Assembly: GCA_900315245.1 (NCBI GenBank)
Contig: OMYJ01000001.1
Coordinates: 186,001 to 250,000 of the forward strand
Length of the DNA: 64,000 nucleotides
From: an uncultured Bacteroidales bacterium
Lineage (GTDB): Bacteria; Bacteroidota; Bacteroidia; Bacteroidales; WCHB1-69
Direction of reading: 5' to 3'
Part shown: in pieces, positions 1 through 8,312 of the stretch
How the letters are laid out: every line of letters starts with the position of its first letter
How positions within the stretch are numbered: position 1 is the first letter of the stretch
The notes under the pieces: model-generated
What the model was told of the DNA's origin: nothing
What the model saw: only the letters and a program-made list of their open reading frames with translations
Database searches by the model: none
Made by a program: the position numbers and the translations under genes

Positions 1-852
1 ATGTTGACCCATATAGTTGGGGGCTTCCCAGCGTAGTGCGCGCGTGCCATGGCCACACTCACCCAACACCAACGTCTTGCATTTCAACTTCGCCATTTCA
101 TCATACATGTGCTGGGCAATCTGCTTGGCATGTGCATCATTGCCGGAAAAATAGCCGTAGTTGGTCACATCATACATTTCATCGGAGAGCGTCCAGTCTG
201 CACCGGCCACATGAAAAATCTTAGCAGCTGCGGCAATGGAAAGCGGGAAGAATTTCGGCTCGCGCGGGTTCAGCGTGTAAAGAATCTCCGCATTCTCCTT
301 GTTCAACGGAATCAGCGTCTCCTCAGTCTCCAATTCGTCCTGCAATTCCTCTTGCATCCAGTCGATGGTGTCCACAAAGTCCTCTTTGGGAATAGCCATG
401 TTGTTTTTAGTATTCAAGGCTGCATCAACCGTTGCCTGCAGTGTTTCAGGCACGCACCCCATAGTGGCTAACATTCGGCGGCCCGTTCGCACCACAAACG
501 GGATGTCCACCCCGATGGAGCAGTGTTTCACACAACGTCCGCACATCGTGCATGCACCATACAGCGAATCAACCATCTCGTTGATGTAATCCTCCGTCAA
601 CTCTTTGGCATTCGTCAATTTAGGCGCTGTCTTGCCCAAGAAAGTACAATAGCGACGGTAAATGGACGACACCATATCGACTTTCTTGCCGGGAATATAT
701 TTAGCTTCCTTGAACGTCCTGAAGAAGAGGCAACTGGAATCGCACAGCCCACAGTGCACGCAAGCGTTGAGATGCGTAAGCAGTTTGCTGTCCGTATGTT
801 TGGTCAAAATATTGACGGCCTTTTGGATGCTTTCGGAAGAAATGTCTTTCAT
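1..852 (-). CDS. Fe-S oxidoreductase, HdrD/GlpC-like (3' end outside window)
   Basis: Reading the minus strand from an ATG at 852 gives 284 codons with no stop, running off the left edge. Two ferredoxin-type clusters are visible: C31, C34, C37, C41 (CVHCGLCDSSC) and C101, C104, C107, C111 (CTMCGRCVKHC). The last residues visible (TLVLGECGHGTRA) look like the start of a CCG (cysteine-rich) domain as in heterodisulfide reductase subunit D or glycerol-3-phosphate dehydrogenase GlpC. Such proteins pass electrons between a cytoplasmic Fe-S chain and a membrane or disulfide partner. The partner here is unknown because the downstream genes are outside the window. The upstream region has only a weak minus-strand -7-like element (TATCTTCG, 881-874). 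Family assignment is good; substrate cannot be inferred. Confidence 0.8.
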   Translation of the reverse strand, partial: MKDISSESIQKAVNILTKHTDSKLLTHLNACVHCGLCDSSCLFFRTFKEAKYIPGKKVDMVSSIYRRYCTFLGKTAPKLTNAKELTEDYINEMVDSLYGACTMCGRCVKHCSIGVDIPFVVRTGRRMLATMGCVPETLQATVDAALNTKNNMAIPKEDFVDTIDWMQEELQDELETEETLIPLNKENAEILYTLNPREPKFFPLSIAAAAKIFHVAGADWTLSDEMYDVTNYGYFSGNDAHAKQIAQHMYDEMAKLKCKTLVLGECGHGTRALRWEAPNYMGQH

Positions 853-911
853 ACTTTAAGAATATTTTGGCCGCGAAGATACGATTTTTTTAGCTAGTAG
901 CTTAAGTTTTT

Positions 912-966
912 CTATAACAATAACAATAACAATAACAATAACTATGACTATGACTATAACATGACT
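912..966. repeat. AT-rich hexamer repeat (ATAACA / TATGAC words)
   Basis: Tandem ATAACA units followed by CTATGA/CTATAA variants lie in the divergent gap between the Fe-S gene and pyrB. The stretch is non-coding and similar in style to other word-like repeats in this window. Confidence 0.7.
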
Positions 967-1017
967 TAGAGTTATCATATTTTTTTCACGAGACTATTCT
1001 AATCCTAAAAAAATATT

Positions 1018-1025
1018 ATTTTTGC
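1018..1025 (+). promoter_or_regulatory. Bacteroidota -7 element for pyrB
   Basis: TATTTTTG matches the TAnnTTTG consensus, about 90 bases before pyrB, leaving a leader. An unusually strong ribosome binding site (AGGAGGT, about 1103-1109) precedes the pyrB ATG; most other genes here lack one. Confidence 0.55.
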
Positions 1026-1114
1026 ATTGGTTTTAGTTTTGGTAAATTAAGGGGTGGAAAAAGCCGCAACGAAATATGGAAGTTGTTTATAATTAAAAAT
1101 ATAGGAGGTTTATT

Positions 1115-2038
1115 ATGTTAAAAAACAGAAGTTTGATTGACCCGTCCGATTTCACGCGGGAGGAGTTCCGCGAAATTTTTGATTTGGGCCACCAGATTAT
1201 CGCCGATCCGGCGAAGTACAGCAAGAGTTGTGAAGGCAAGATCCTGGCAACTCTTTTTTATGAGCCGAGCACACGCACGCGCCTTAGTTTCGAGACAGCC
1301 ATGCTGCGTTTAGGCGGCCAAGTGATCGGTTTTTCCGAAGCGGCTTCCTCTTCCACGGCTAAGGGCGAGAGCATCGCCGATACTTTACGCACTGTGGAGT
1401 GCTACGCTGACATCGCGGCCATGCGCCATCCCAAGGAGGGTGCCCCGCGTCTGGCCAGCCACTACATCCACATGCCGCTCATCAACGCCGGCGATGGTGG
1501 CCACCAACACCCCACGCAAACCCTCACTGACATCCTCACCATCGAGCGTCTGCGCGGTAGTGTGGAAAACAAGACCTACGGCTTCTGCGGTGACCTTAAA
1601 TTCGGCCGCACGGTCCACTCCCTCGTCAAATTCCTCAGCAATTACGAAGGCGTCCGCTTCATCTTCATCTCCCCCGAGGAGCTGAGAGTTCCGGAATACA
1701 TTCGCGAAGAGGTCGTCCGCAAGAAAGGCATCCCATTCGAAGAGGTCGATCAAATGGAACCCTACATGAACCAACTCGACTTCCTCTACATGACCCGTGT
1801 GCAACGCGAACGTTTCTTCAACGAAGAGGACTATATCCGCCTGAAAGACCGGTTCATCCTCGACAAAGAGAAGATGTCCTACGCCCGTCCCGACACCTAT
1901 ATCCTGCACCCGCTGCCCCGCGTCAACGAAATCAGCACCGAAGTCGATGACGACCCGAGAGCGCAATACTTCCAACAGGCCAAAAACGGCATGTATGTGC
2001 GTATGGCGTTGATTCTCAAACTTTTAGGAATATATTAG
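1115..2038 (+). CDS. pyrB: Aspartate carbamoyltransferase catalytic subunit
   Basis: Catalyses carbamoyl phosphate + L-aspartate to N-carbamoyl-aspartate, the committed step of pyrimidine synthesis, in the cytoplasm. At 307 residues it has normal length. The carbamoyl-phosphate loop STRTR is at residues 52-56, the mobile SSSTAKGES loop at 78-86, and the HPLPR aspartate-site motif near residue 270. The start is fixed by AGGAGGT six bases upstream. The regulatory chain pyrI follows 111 bases later in the same orientation, so the enzyme is probably the allosteric catalytic/regulatory holoenzyme. The stop codon TAG is the first part of a repeat stretch (TTAGACGTAAGAC). Confidence 0.97.
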   Translation: MLKNRSLIDPSDFTREEFREIFDLGHQIIADPAKYSKSCEGKILATLFYEPSTRTRLSFETAMLRLGGQVIGFSEAASSSTAKGESIADTLRTVECYADIAAMRHPKEGAPRLASHYIHMPLINAGDGGHQHPTQTLTDILTIERLRGSVENKTYGFCGDLKFGRTVHSLVKFLSNYEGVRFIFISPEELRVPEYIREEVVRKKGIPFEEVDQMEPYMNQLDFLYMTRVQRERFFNEEDYIRLKDRFILDKEKMSYARPDTYILHPLPRVNEISTEVDDDPRAQYFQQAKNGMYVRMALILKLLGIY

Positions 2039-2111
2039 ACGTAAGACTTAGGACTTATGATAAAAACTCCCAAATCTCAAGTCTTCAGTCTCAAGTCCTC
2101 AGTCTCAAGTC
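2037..2111. repeat. AAGTCTCAAGTC word repeat between pyrB and pyrI
   Basis: Degenerate units of CTCAAGTC / CTTAGGAC / CTTCAGT fill the pyrB-pyrI gap. The same words recur at 33510-33655, including ACGTAAGAC. Not coding. Confidence 0.7.
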
Positions 2112-2149
2112 AAAACAGTAAGAAAACATCATCATAAATAAGAAACATC

Positions 2150-2584
2150 ATGTTAGAAATCACCAGTATAGAAAAAGGTATTGTCATCGACCACATTACC
2201 GCCGGCTACGGAATCCAAGTGTTCAATTATCTGAACCTTGACACGGCCGATTATAATGTCGCGCTCATCTGCAACGCCTACAGCCAGAAAATGGGCAAAA
2301 AGGACATTATCAAAATCAACAATGTCATCGACATCAACTACGACTTTTTGGGGCTTATCGACCCGAATGCCACGGTGAACATCATCGAGGACGGGAAAAC
2401 CATCAAGAAGGTGAAGTTAGAGGTGCCTGACCGCGTGGAGAACATCATACGCTGCAAGAACCCGCGCTGCGTCACCTCCGTGGAGCACTATTTCCCGCAC
2501 GTCTTCCATCTCGTCGATAAGGAGAAACGCTCCTACCGCTGCGAGTACTGCGACGACATTGTGATACCGTATCCTGTGAAATAA
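2150..2584 (+). CDS. pyrI: Aspartate carbamoyltransferase regulatory subunit
   Basis: Binds the nucleotide effectors of aspartate carbamoyltransferase and links to the catalytic trimer through a zinc domain. At 144 residues it is slightly shorter than the enterobacterial form but complete. The zinc site is visible as C102 and C107 (CKNPRC) and C131 and C134 (CEYC). The N-terminal allosteric domain contains the family's GIQVFNYLNL stretch. It lies downstream of pyrB and is followed directly by an intrinsic terminator, which defines a two-gene pyrBI unit. Confidence 0.95.
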   Translation: MLEITSIEKGIVIDHITAGYGIQVFNYLNLDTADYNVALICNAYSQKMGKKDIIKINNVIDINYDFLGLIDPNATVNIIEDGKTIKKVKLEVPDRVENIIRCKNPRCVTSVEHYFPHVFHLVDKEKRSYRCEYCDDIVIPYPVK

Positions 2585-2594
2585 TGACGCAAAA

Positions 2595-2625
2595 AAGAGA
2601 CGCAAAATTTTGCGTCTCTTTTTGT
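2595..2625 (+). terminator. Rho-independent terminator after pyrI
   Basis: A perfect palindrome at 2595-2620 (arm AAGAGACGCAAAA) is followed by a run of T. It lies just after the pyrI stop codon. Confidence 0.85.
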
Positions 2626-2673
2626 TCCGTGCAAATTTAAGAATTTTAAACAGTTCGGGGATTGAAAAAAAAC

Positions 2674-2681
2674 TATTTTTG
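2674..2681 (+). promoter_or_regulatory. Bacteroidota -7 element for the 2725 lipoprotein and purN
   Basis: TATTTTTG matches TAnnTTTG, about 44 bases before the lipoprotein start. It follows the pyrI terminator, so a new transcript probably begins here. Confidence 0.7.
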
Positions 2682-2724
2682 CGGCCGTAATTCATTAAAA
2701 TAAGAAACAAAAAAAACGAAAAAA

Positions 2725-3240
2725 ATGAAGAAACTTTTTATCATGATGGCAGCTGCATGCTGTCTGATGTTCACTGCCTGCACCAACAACAAACCCGCTG
2801 AGCAGAAAGCTGAATGCACCGAAGTGCAAGCCGAAGATCAACCTTGTTGCAAGGAGATGACTGAGGAGCAGAAAGCCGAAATGGAAGCCTGCAAGAAGGC
2901 TGCCGAGGATTGGCAGAACTGGGAAAATCTCACCGACGAGCGCAAAGCGGAACTGCTTGACATGCGCAAGGCCAAATACGATGAGATGCAAGCTATGAAG
3001 AAAGCCCAGGAAGAGAAGAAAGCCAAATTCGAGGCTGCCATGCTCAACTGGGACAAGCTCTCCCTCGATGACAGAAAAGCCGCTTTCGACGAAATGAGCT
3101 GCTGCGGCGGTTGCAAGGGTGAAGGCAAAGCTTGCTGCAAGGGTGGTGACAAACCCGGATGCAAAGGCGAAGGCCATGGTTGCAAAGGTGAAGGCAAAGG
3201 CTGCCCCAAGGAAGGCGGCAAATGTCCGAAAGGTAACTAA
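2725..3240 (+). CDS. Cys/Gly/Lys-repeat lipoprotein, function unknown
   Basis: 171 residues. An N-terminal signal ends in a lipobox (LMFTAC) with the lipidated cysteine at about residue 19, so the protein is probably anchored in a membrane. The middle (about 45-125) is a charged, Lys/Glu/Ala-rich region likely to be helical, with CTEVQ, PCCKE and EMEACKK cysteines. The last ~45 residues are a low-complexity tail built from CKGEGK-like units with many cysteines, suggesting metal binding or extensive disulfides. I recognise no family. The next gene, purN, starts only seven bases after the stop, so the two are probably co-transcribed even though the products have no obvious link. Confidence 0.8.
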   Translation: MKKLFIMMAAACCLMFTACTNNKPAEQKAECTEVQAEDQPCCKEMTEEQKAEMEACKKAAEDWQNWENLTDERKAELLDMRKAKYDEMQAMKKAQEEKKAKFEAAMLNWDKLSLDDRKAAFDEMSCCGGCKGEGKACCKGGDKPGCKGEGHGCKGEGKGCPKEGGKCPKGN

Positions 3241-3246
3241 TTCGCT

Positions 3247-3813
3247 ATGAAAAAGATTGCCGTATTCGCCAGTGGTTTCGGCTCCAATTTCCAAGCCATT
3301 ATCGAGGCCGTGAAACAGCAGACGCTGAACGCCGACATCGCATTACTGGTATCCGACAATCCTTCAAGCAAAGCAGTGGAACGCGCCAATGCCGCCGGCA
3401 TTGACGCGTTCACTTTTTGTGCAAAGGACTACGCCGGAAAGGCCGCATACGAGCAGGCCGTTTTAGCAGAACTCCAAAAACGACAGGTCGAGTACATTGT
3501 GCTGGCCGGCTATATGCGCATCATCGGGCCCACGCTGTTAGAAGCTTTCCCCATGCGCATCATCAACCTGCACCCTGCCCTGCTGCCCTCGTTCCCTGGC
3601 GCACACGGCATCGCCGACGCCTACAACTACGGCGTGAAAGTGTTCGGCATCACTATCCATTTTGTCGATGAAGGCGTGGATACTGGCAAAATCATCAACC
3701 AGTTCGCCTTCCACGCGGAGGATGACGACACGTTAGAAACCATCGAAACGAAAATCCACCAGCTGGAACATCAATATTTCCCGCTGACAATCAATGAAGT
3801 AATCAACCGGTAG
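3247..3813 (+). CDS. purN: Phosphoribosylglycinamide formyltransferase
   Basis: Transfers a formyl group from 10-formyltetrahydrofolate to GAR, the third step of de novo purine synthesis. The 188-residue length is typical. The N-terminal phosphate-binding region reads ASGFGSNFQAI (8-18). The catalytic triad is visible as N107 and H109 (INLHPALLPSFPG) and D145 (HFVDEGVDTG). It begins seven bases after the upstream lipoprotein gene and ends seven bases before the convergent GSCFA gene, so the intergenic spaces are very tight. Confidence 0.96.
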   Translation: MKKIAVFASGFGSNFQAIIEAVKQQTLNADIALLVSDNPSSKAVERANAAGIDAFTFCAKDYAGKAAYEQAVLAELQKRQVEYIVLAGYMRIIGPTLLEAFPMRIINLHPALLPSFPGAHGIADAYNYGVKVFGITIHFVDEGVDTGKIINQFAFHAEDDDTLETIETKIHQLEHQYFPLTINEVINR

Positions 3814-3819
3814 TTCCTT

Positions 3820-4680
3820 CTACCTGAACCGGCGGTGATTCAGGAAACGGTTCTCCTTTTCAATCTCCACCATCTGCTCCCGCGTTTCCGTAGAGAAAAA
3901 GGCCTCTGCCAATTTCTCCTCCAAATAGCTGACCGCCATATCGTTAGGGTGACACAGATCCTTGGCGTAAAAACGGTAATCCCGCAAGTCATCCATCAAA
4001 TACTCGTAAGCGGGGAAATAAAACGTGGTTTCATTGTCCACCAACTTATCGACAGCCAAAAGGAGCTCGGACTTGCTCAACGCGTTTTCGTGCGCCCCAT
4101 CGCCAAGATGACGCACCGGACTCACCGTGAAAATCACTTTCATTTCGGGAACTGCCTCTCTCAGCAATGTAAGCGTGCTATTCCACTGAGAAACAATCTT
4201 TTTCACATCCAAGCGAATACGTTCAAACTGATGATTCGGGATCTTGTGGCAATTAGAGACAATTAAATCCCGAGGAATAAACTTATAGCAAAAGGCCGTT
4301 CCGAAAGTGACAAACAAATAGCGTGTTTTATGCAGAAAATCGGAACATTCCTGCAAACTACGGTCAATTTCAGCCTCAAAATCCTCGTAATTCTCCTTTG
4401 AAAAACGACCATGGTGGGCAAAACTCACCCATAAATCCCGATACTTGTAAAAATAGCGGTTCTTGTCAAAAAGGTCGGGCTGAAGCATAAAACGCAATGC
4501 CCTGTCTATGGAAATCGGGTTGAAAAGCACCCCAAACGGATTGGAGCAAACATCGAAACGATGCACATCAAAGTAATGTCCCATGTTGTCGGAGAAACAG
4601 GAACCCACAAGCATCACCGTGTCGTTCGGTGTGATTTCAAAAGGGTATTCCGGAGCGGGTATGATAGTTCTGAATTGCAT
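3820..4680 (-). CDS. GSCFA-family protein
   Basis: 286 residues. The name-giving motif appears near the N-terminus (MLVGSCFSDNMG, about 23-34), followed by the conserved SNPFGVLFNP. The family is widespread in Bacteroidota and is distantly related to SGNH/GDSL hydrolases, with Ser and Asn of GSCFSDN in the nucleophile/oxyanion positions and a C-terminal D-x-x-H-like segment (KDLCHPND) near 245-252. No substrate is known. It sits seven bases after the uvrD-like helicase gene and is probably co-transcribed with it. Confidence 0.85.
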   Translation of the reverse strand: MQFRTIIPAPEYPFEITPNDTVMLVGSCFSDNMGHYFDVHRFDVCSNPFGVLFNPISIDRALRFMLQPDLFDKNRYFYKYRDLWVSFAHHGRFSKENYEDFEAEIDRSLQECSDFLHKTRYLFVTFGTAFCYKFIPRDLIVSNCHKIPNHQFERIRLDVKKIVSQWNSTLTLLREAVPEMKVIFTVSPVRHLGDGAHENALSKSELLLAVDKLVDNETTFYFPAYEYLMDDLRDYRFYAKDLCHPNDMAVSYLEEKLAEAFFSTETREQMVEIEKENRFLNHRRFR

Positions 4681-4686
4681 GTTATC

Positions 4687-7062
4687 TTATTTTGGAATCA
4701 ATAATTTAGCGAATTTAAGGACTAATGTCTTGGATCCTACGGTATCGAAAAGCACCACTGCCCGTGCGTCAGGACCTTCACCGGAAACCGAATCCACCCG
4801 ACCGAAACCGAATTTCGTGTGATATACACGGATGCCTGGCTGAATTGATTCTGGCGCGGCCAACTCGCCAATTTGATCCAATTTCACTTCCGTTTTGGTC
4901 TTAATCACTGGTTTTGCAACGATATCAGGCTGTTTTCGAACTTCCCGAACATAGCTTGAAGAAGACGAGCGAGGCTCCGATCTAAATCGGAATCTGGTGG
5001 TTTCGGGCTCGGAATATGACCTTCCGAACAGCCCGCTCCCTTCGGAAGCCTTCTGGGTAACCTTCAGATAACGATCAGGGATTTCTTCCAAAAAGCGGCT
5101 GCTTTCACAAGGTCTCCGCTGACCATATTGGAAACGCGACAGTGCCATAGTGAGAAAGACCTGTTTGCGGGCACGAGTCAACGCAACATAGAACAGACGA
5201 CGCTCCTCCTCCATGGCCGCACGGGAATCCAAACTCATGGACGACGGAAACAAGTTCTCCTCCATCCCCGACACAAACACATAGTCAAATTCCAAACCTT
5301 TAGCGGAATGTATCGTCATCAGACGCACGACGTTGCTCTGCGTCTCCTCATCCTCCTTGTTCAAATCACGGTCATCCAACAACGACACCGATTGCATATA
5401 CTGGTCCAGTGAAGGAAAATAGGTCTCTAACATCTCGCCTGTTTCCTCGTTGAGGATATTTTCGGGTTCGCGGCCCACAAAGCTTTGGATGGCGTTGAAA
5501 AGCTCCGTCACATGGTCCACACGTTCCTTCTCCTCAATATTCTCGTTCAACGCTTTGGCGACCCCTGATTTTACCAGAATCTGCATCCCCAACTCGTAAG
5601 CGTCTTTAGTGGTCAATTGTGCAGAGAACCCTTTGATAAGATCAGCGAAATCACGCAAACGGGCTATCACACTGCCGTTTAATTCCGTGGCATAGTTTTC
5701 CGGATGTTCCACCACATCCCAAAGCGGCACTCTGGCGGCTTGTGCGGTAGTGGTCAGACGAGCCAACGTGGTGTCGCCGATGCCGCGCATAGGGTAGTTG
5801 ATGACTCGGCGGAGCGACTCCTCATCGTAATGGTTAATCACCAAGCGGAAATAGGCCAGCACGGTTTTGATTTCCTTACGGTTATAGAAGGAGATGCTTC
5901 CCAATATCTTGTACGGAATATGCCGCTTTACCATGGCTTCCTCCAAGGCGCGCGACTGCGTGTTTGTACGATAAAGAATGGCGAATTGCCGGTTTTCAAC
6001 ATGCTCGTTCATCTGACATTCGAAAATCTTGTTGGCAATCTCGTTGGCCTCCTCCATATCAGATGAAGCGCGTATCAACTCTATTTTCGGACCTTCCACG
6101 TTATCCGTCCATACTTTCTTGGGCATCCTGTCTTTGTTGTGGCTGATCACCTCATTGGCCGCATTCACGATGTTCTGCGTGGATCGGTAATTCTGTTCCA
6201 GCTTGAAAATCCGTGTGTTCGGATAATCACGCTTGAAGTTCAAGATATTCTGAATATCCGCACCTCTGAATCCATAAATACTTTGCGAATCATCGCCCAC
6301 TACGCAAATATTTTGGTTTAGGGCAGCCAAACGTTTGATGATCAAATACTGCGCATAATTCGTGTCCTGATACTCATCCACCAGAATATATTGGAAACGA
6401 TTTTGGTACTTGAAAAGTGCTTCGGGCGAATCACGAAGCAGAACGTTCATGTAATAGAGCAAATCATCAAAGTCCATGGCATTGGACTTGTGTAGCCGGT
6501 CATTGTATTTGAAGAAAATCTGCGCAATCATTGGTTTGTTGGACATGCGGTCGGCAGCGGCGATTTCTGGGTTGTCCGCATACTCCTGTGCCGACAAAAG
6601 GCTCGATTTAGCCATTGATATCCGGTTCAAAATAAACCCGGGAGTATATTGTTTAGGATCCAACCCCATCTCTTTGACAATACTCTTTATCAGCGATTTG
6701 GCATCATCCGTATCATATATGGTGATATTTTGACTATAGCCTATTTTTTCCGCTTCAACGCGCAGAATCCTGTAAAACACAGAGTGGAAAGTGCCCATTG
6801 TCACGGCCTTTGCTGTCTCTCCTCCAACCAATTGGACGATACGTTCACGCATCTCCGCTGCAGCCTTGTTGGTGAACGTCAGTGCCAAAATGCGGTACGG
6901 ACTGATGTTATTTACCGCCAACATGTAGGCTATCCGATAGGTCAGAACACGGGTTTTTCCTGAGCCGGCACCAGCCAATACCATCACGGGACCTTCCGTT
7001 TGGGTTACCGCAACTTGTTGTTGTTCATTAAGTTCAGACAAAATATTATCTTCTTTCGTCAT
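4687..7062 (-). CDS. UvrD/PcrA-type ATP-dependent 3'-5' DNA helicase
   Basis: 791 residues, superfamily 1A helicase acting in nucleotide excision repair, mismatch repair or removal of recombination intermediates. Motifs visible in order: N-terminal Q-motif LNEQQQVAVT, Walker A AGAGSGKT (30-37), motif Ia TFTNKAAAEM, motif II DEYQDT, motif III GDDSQSIYGFRGA, motif IV EQNYRST, motif V TIHSAKGLEFDYVF and motif VI YVALTRA. The C-terminal ~130 residues end in a Tudor-like segment (VYHTKFGFGRVDSV) as in PcrA. It is first in a two-gene unit with the GSCFA gene. PcrA and UvrD cannot be separated from sequence alone, so no symbol is given. Confidence 0.95.
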   Translation of the reverse strand: MTKEDNILSELNEQQQVAVTQTEGPVMVLAGAGSGKTRVLTYRIAYMLAVNNISPYRILALTFTNKAAAEMRERIVQLVGGETAKAVTMGTFHSVFYRILRVEAEKIGYSQNITIYDTDDAKSLIKSIVKEMGLDPKQYTPGFILNRISMAKSSLLSAQEYADNPEIAAADRMSNKPMIAQIFFKYNDRLHKSNAMDFDDLLYYMNVLLRDSPEALFKYQNRFQYILVDEYQDTNYAQYLIIKRLAALNQNICVVGDDSQSIYGFRGADIQNILNFKRDYPNTRIFKLEQNYRSTQNIVNAANEVISHNKDRMPKKVWTDNVEGPKIELIRASSDMEEANEIANKIFECQMNEHVENRQFAILYRTNTQSRALEEAMVKRHIPYKILGSISFYNRKEIKTVLAYFRLVINHYDEESLRRVINYPMRGIGDTTLARLTTTAQAARVPLWDVVEHPENYATELNGSVIARLRDFADLIKGFSAQLTTKDAYELGMQILVKSGVAKALNENIEEKERVDHVTELFNAIQSFVGREPENILNEETGEMLETYFPSLDQYMQSVSLLDDRDLNKEDEETQSNVVRLMTIHSAKGLEFDYVFVSGMEENLFPSSMSLDSRAAMEEERRLFYVALTRARKQVFLTMALSRFQYGQRRPCESSRFLEEIPDRYLKVTQKASEGSGLFGRSYSEPETTRFRFRSEPRSSSSSYVREVRKQPDIVAKPVIKTKTEVKLDQIGELAAPESIQPGIRVYHTKFGFGRVDSVSGEGPDARAVVLFDTVGSKTLVLKFAKLLIPK

Positions 7063-7162
7063 GGTTTTTCGTAAAGATTTCAGTGTTATTTTTAGCTTTT
7101 AATTGTAAAAAATAAATTATAAAAATATTTTTTATAAATTAATTTTCGAATGAAATATTTTT

Positions 7163-7170
7163 TATCTTTG
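7163..7170 (+). promoter_or_regulatory. Plus-strand -7 element facing no protein gene
   Basis: TATCTTTG is a perfect TAnnTTTG match on the plus strand. Both flanking protein genes are on the minus strand, so this promoter would drive the candidate small RNA at 7176-7287. Confidence 0.65.
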
Positions 7171-7175
7171 CTCGT

Positions 7176-7287
7176 TGAAATTAACAACAAACAGGCGACC
7201 GGTAAGTCCCACCTATATACATTTTTCATTTTAGTCCCACCTAAAAATTGGCAATTACTCACAAAATCCGGCCGCCTGTTTTATTTG
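7176..7287 (+). ncRNA. Candidate small RNA with two identical C-rich motifs
   Basis: Expected transcript from the TATCTTTG promoter. Its ends pair: AACAGGCGACCGG (about 7189-7201) with CCGGCCGCCTGTT (about 7268-7280), 12 of 13 positions, followed by TTTATTTG as in an intrinsic terminator. The loop of about 65 bases carries two identical 11-mers, AGTCCCACCTA, at 7205-7215 and 7233-7243. These could be antisense seeds for GGTGGG-type ribosome binding sites or protein-binding sites. The 3' end overlaps the 3' end of the minus-strand kinase gene (stop at 7281). No known RNA family is recognised. An alternative is that the hairpin simply terminates the minus-strand kinase transcript. Confidence 0.5.
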
Positions 7288-7847
7288 TCATCAGGGGAGA
7301 TGTTTCCCAGCACTTGTTCCACTTGTTGAAACAATTCTTGAAAATCACCATTGTTCACAAACACATGGTCGGCCATCTGCATACATTTGCCTATATTCTG
7401 GTGATTCGGGTCATTAGAGGACATTTCGCGTTGTTCGTTTTCAATGAACGTCTCGAAACTGATTTGATCGGTTTCCGAGGCGCGGTTCACAACACGCTCA
7501 TATCGGATTTTCGGATCGGCATCCACCCCGAAAAGCATGAAATGCTCATGTTTTCGAAGCGACTCCACCTCTCCAGGTGTTCTAACGCTTTCAATGACAG
7601 CGTCGGTTCCGTTTGCGGCAGCCTGCAGATATAGTTGGTCTGTAATATAAGAAGGCCCGTACGTGGCGCGCAAGTCATTGGCGACCACAACATACGTGTC
7701 CCTATTTAACTCCATCCCGCGCTTTAATGCCTCTTCAATGAGGTAACCGCGAACAGAGTAATGCTTGAAACCATAATGGTTAATCAAATAATCCACTATG
7801 GTACCTTTGCCTGCACCCAATGTGCCAGTGATTCCTATTATTTTCAT
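7281..7847 (-). CDS. P-loop nucleotide kinase, dephospho-CoA-kinase-like
   Basis: 188 residues. Walker A is GTLGAGKGT (8-16) in the context MKIIGITGT typical of small nucleotide or cofactor kinases. A central VIESVRTPGEVESLR stretch resembles the P-loop kinases related to dephospho-CoA kinase and deoxynucleoside-monophosphate kinases. A lid-like segment (RYERVVNRASE) follows. The true substrate cannot be told; it lacks clear hallmarks that would make it the organism's CoaE. It lies downstream of the HIT gene but is separated from it by a terminator hairpin. Confidence 0.75.
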   Translation of the reverse strand: MKIIGITGTLGAGKGTIVDYLINHYGFKHYSVRGYLIEEALKRGMELNRDTYVVVANDLRATYGPSYITDQLYLQAAANGTDAVIESVRTPGEVESLRKHEHFMLFGVDADPKIRYERVVNRASETDQISFETFIENEQREMSSNDPNHQNIGKCMQMADHVFVNNGDFQELFQQVEQVLGNISPDDK

Positions 7848-7864
7848 AATGATGGTTTAAAAAC

Positions 7865-7897
7865 AAAAGGTGGCACGAAAGACAGGTGCCACCTTTT
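7865..7897 (-). terminator. Terminator after the HIT gene
   Basis: A 12-base perfect stem (arms AAAAGGTGGCAC and GTGCCACCTTTT) with a nine-base loop and T-run sits between the HIT gene and the kinase gene. Confidence 0.8.
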
Positions 7898-7903
7898 AAT
7901 AAA

Positions 7904-8302
7904 TTACTGAATGGCGGCAGAAATTTTTGCAGCAATATCCGCAAATTCCTCTTTGGAAAGCTGCACCCGGGGAGCCTTGAAATCAAGGTCTCCCACTCCA
8001 TTAATAGGAACAAGGTGAATATGATTATGCGGAACATCTATGCCGATTACAGCCACGCCTATGCGTTTGCACGGCATCACCTTTTCAATTCCCTTGGCCA
8101 CTTTTTTAGCAAAAACCATCATGTCGCCCAGCATTTTGTCATCCAAGTCAAAGATATAATCGTTTTGCAATTTAGTGATGACCAAAGTGTGGCCCTTTGC
8201 CAGAGGAGAAATATCCAAAAAAGCAAAAAAGCGATCATCTTCGGCAATTTTGTAGCAGGGAATCTCCCCTTTTACGATTTTAGTGAAAATAGTCTCTTCC
8301 AT
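7904..8302 (-). CDS. Histidine triad (HIT) family hydrolase
   Basis: 132 residues from the ATG at 8302 (METETIF-like start MEETIFTKIV). An upstream in-frame ATG at 8326 would overlap greA and adds residues not found in the family, so it is rejected. The triad is H92, H94, H96 in HNHIHLVP. N-terminal FTKIVKGEIPCYKI is the standard HIT opening. Proteins of this family hydrolyse nucleotide phosphoramidates such as adenosine 5'-phosphoramidates. It starts 10 bases after the greA stop and is probably in the same transcript. Confidence 0.95.
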   Translation of the reverse strand: MEETIFTKIVKGEIPCYKIAEDDRFFAFLDISPLAKGHTLVITKLQNDYIFDLDDKMLGDMMVFAKKVAKGIEKVMPCKRIGVAVIGIDVPHNHIHLVPINGVGDLDFKAPRVQLSKEEFADIAAKISAAIQ

Positions 8303-8312
8303 ATTGATCAGA

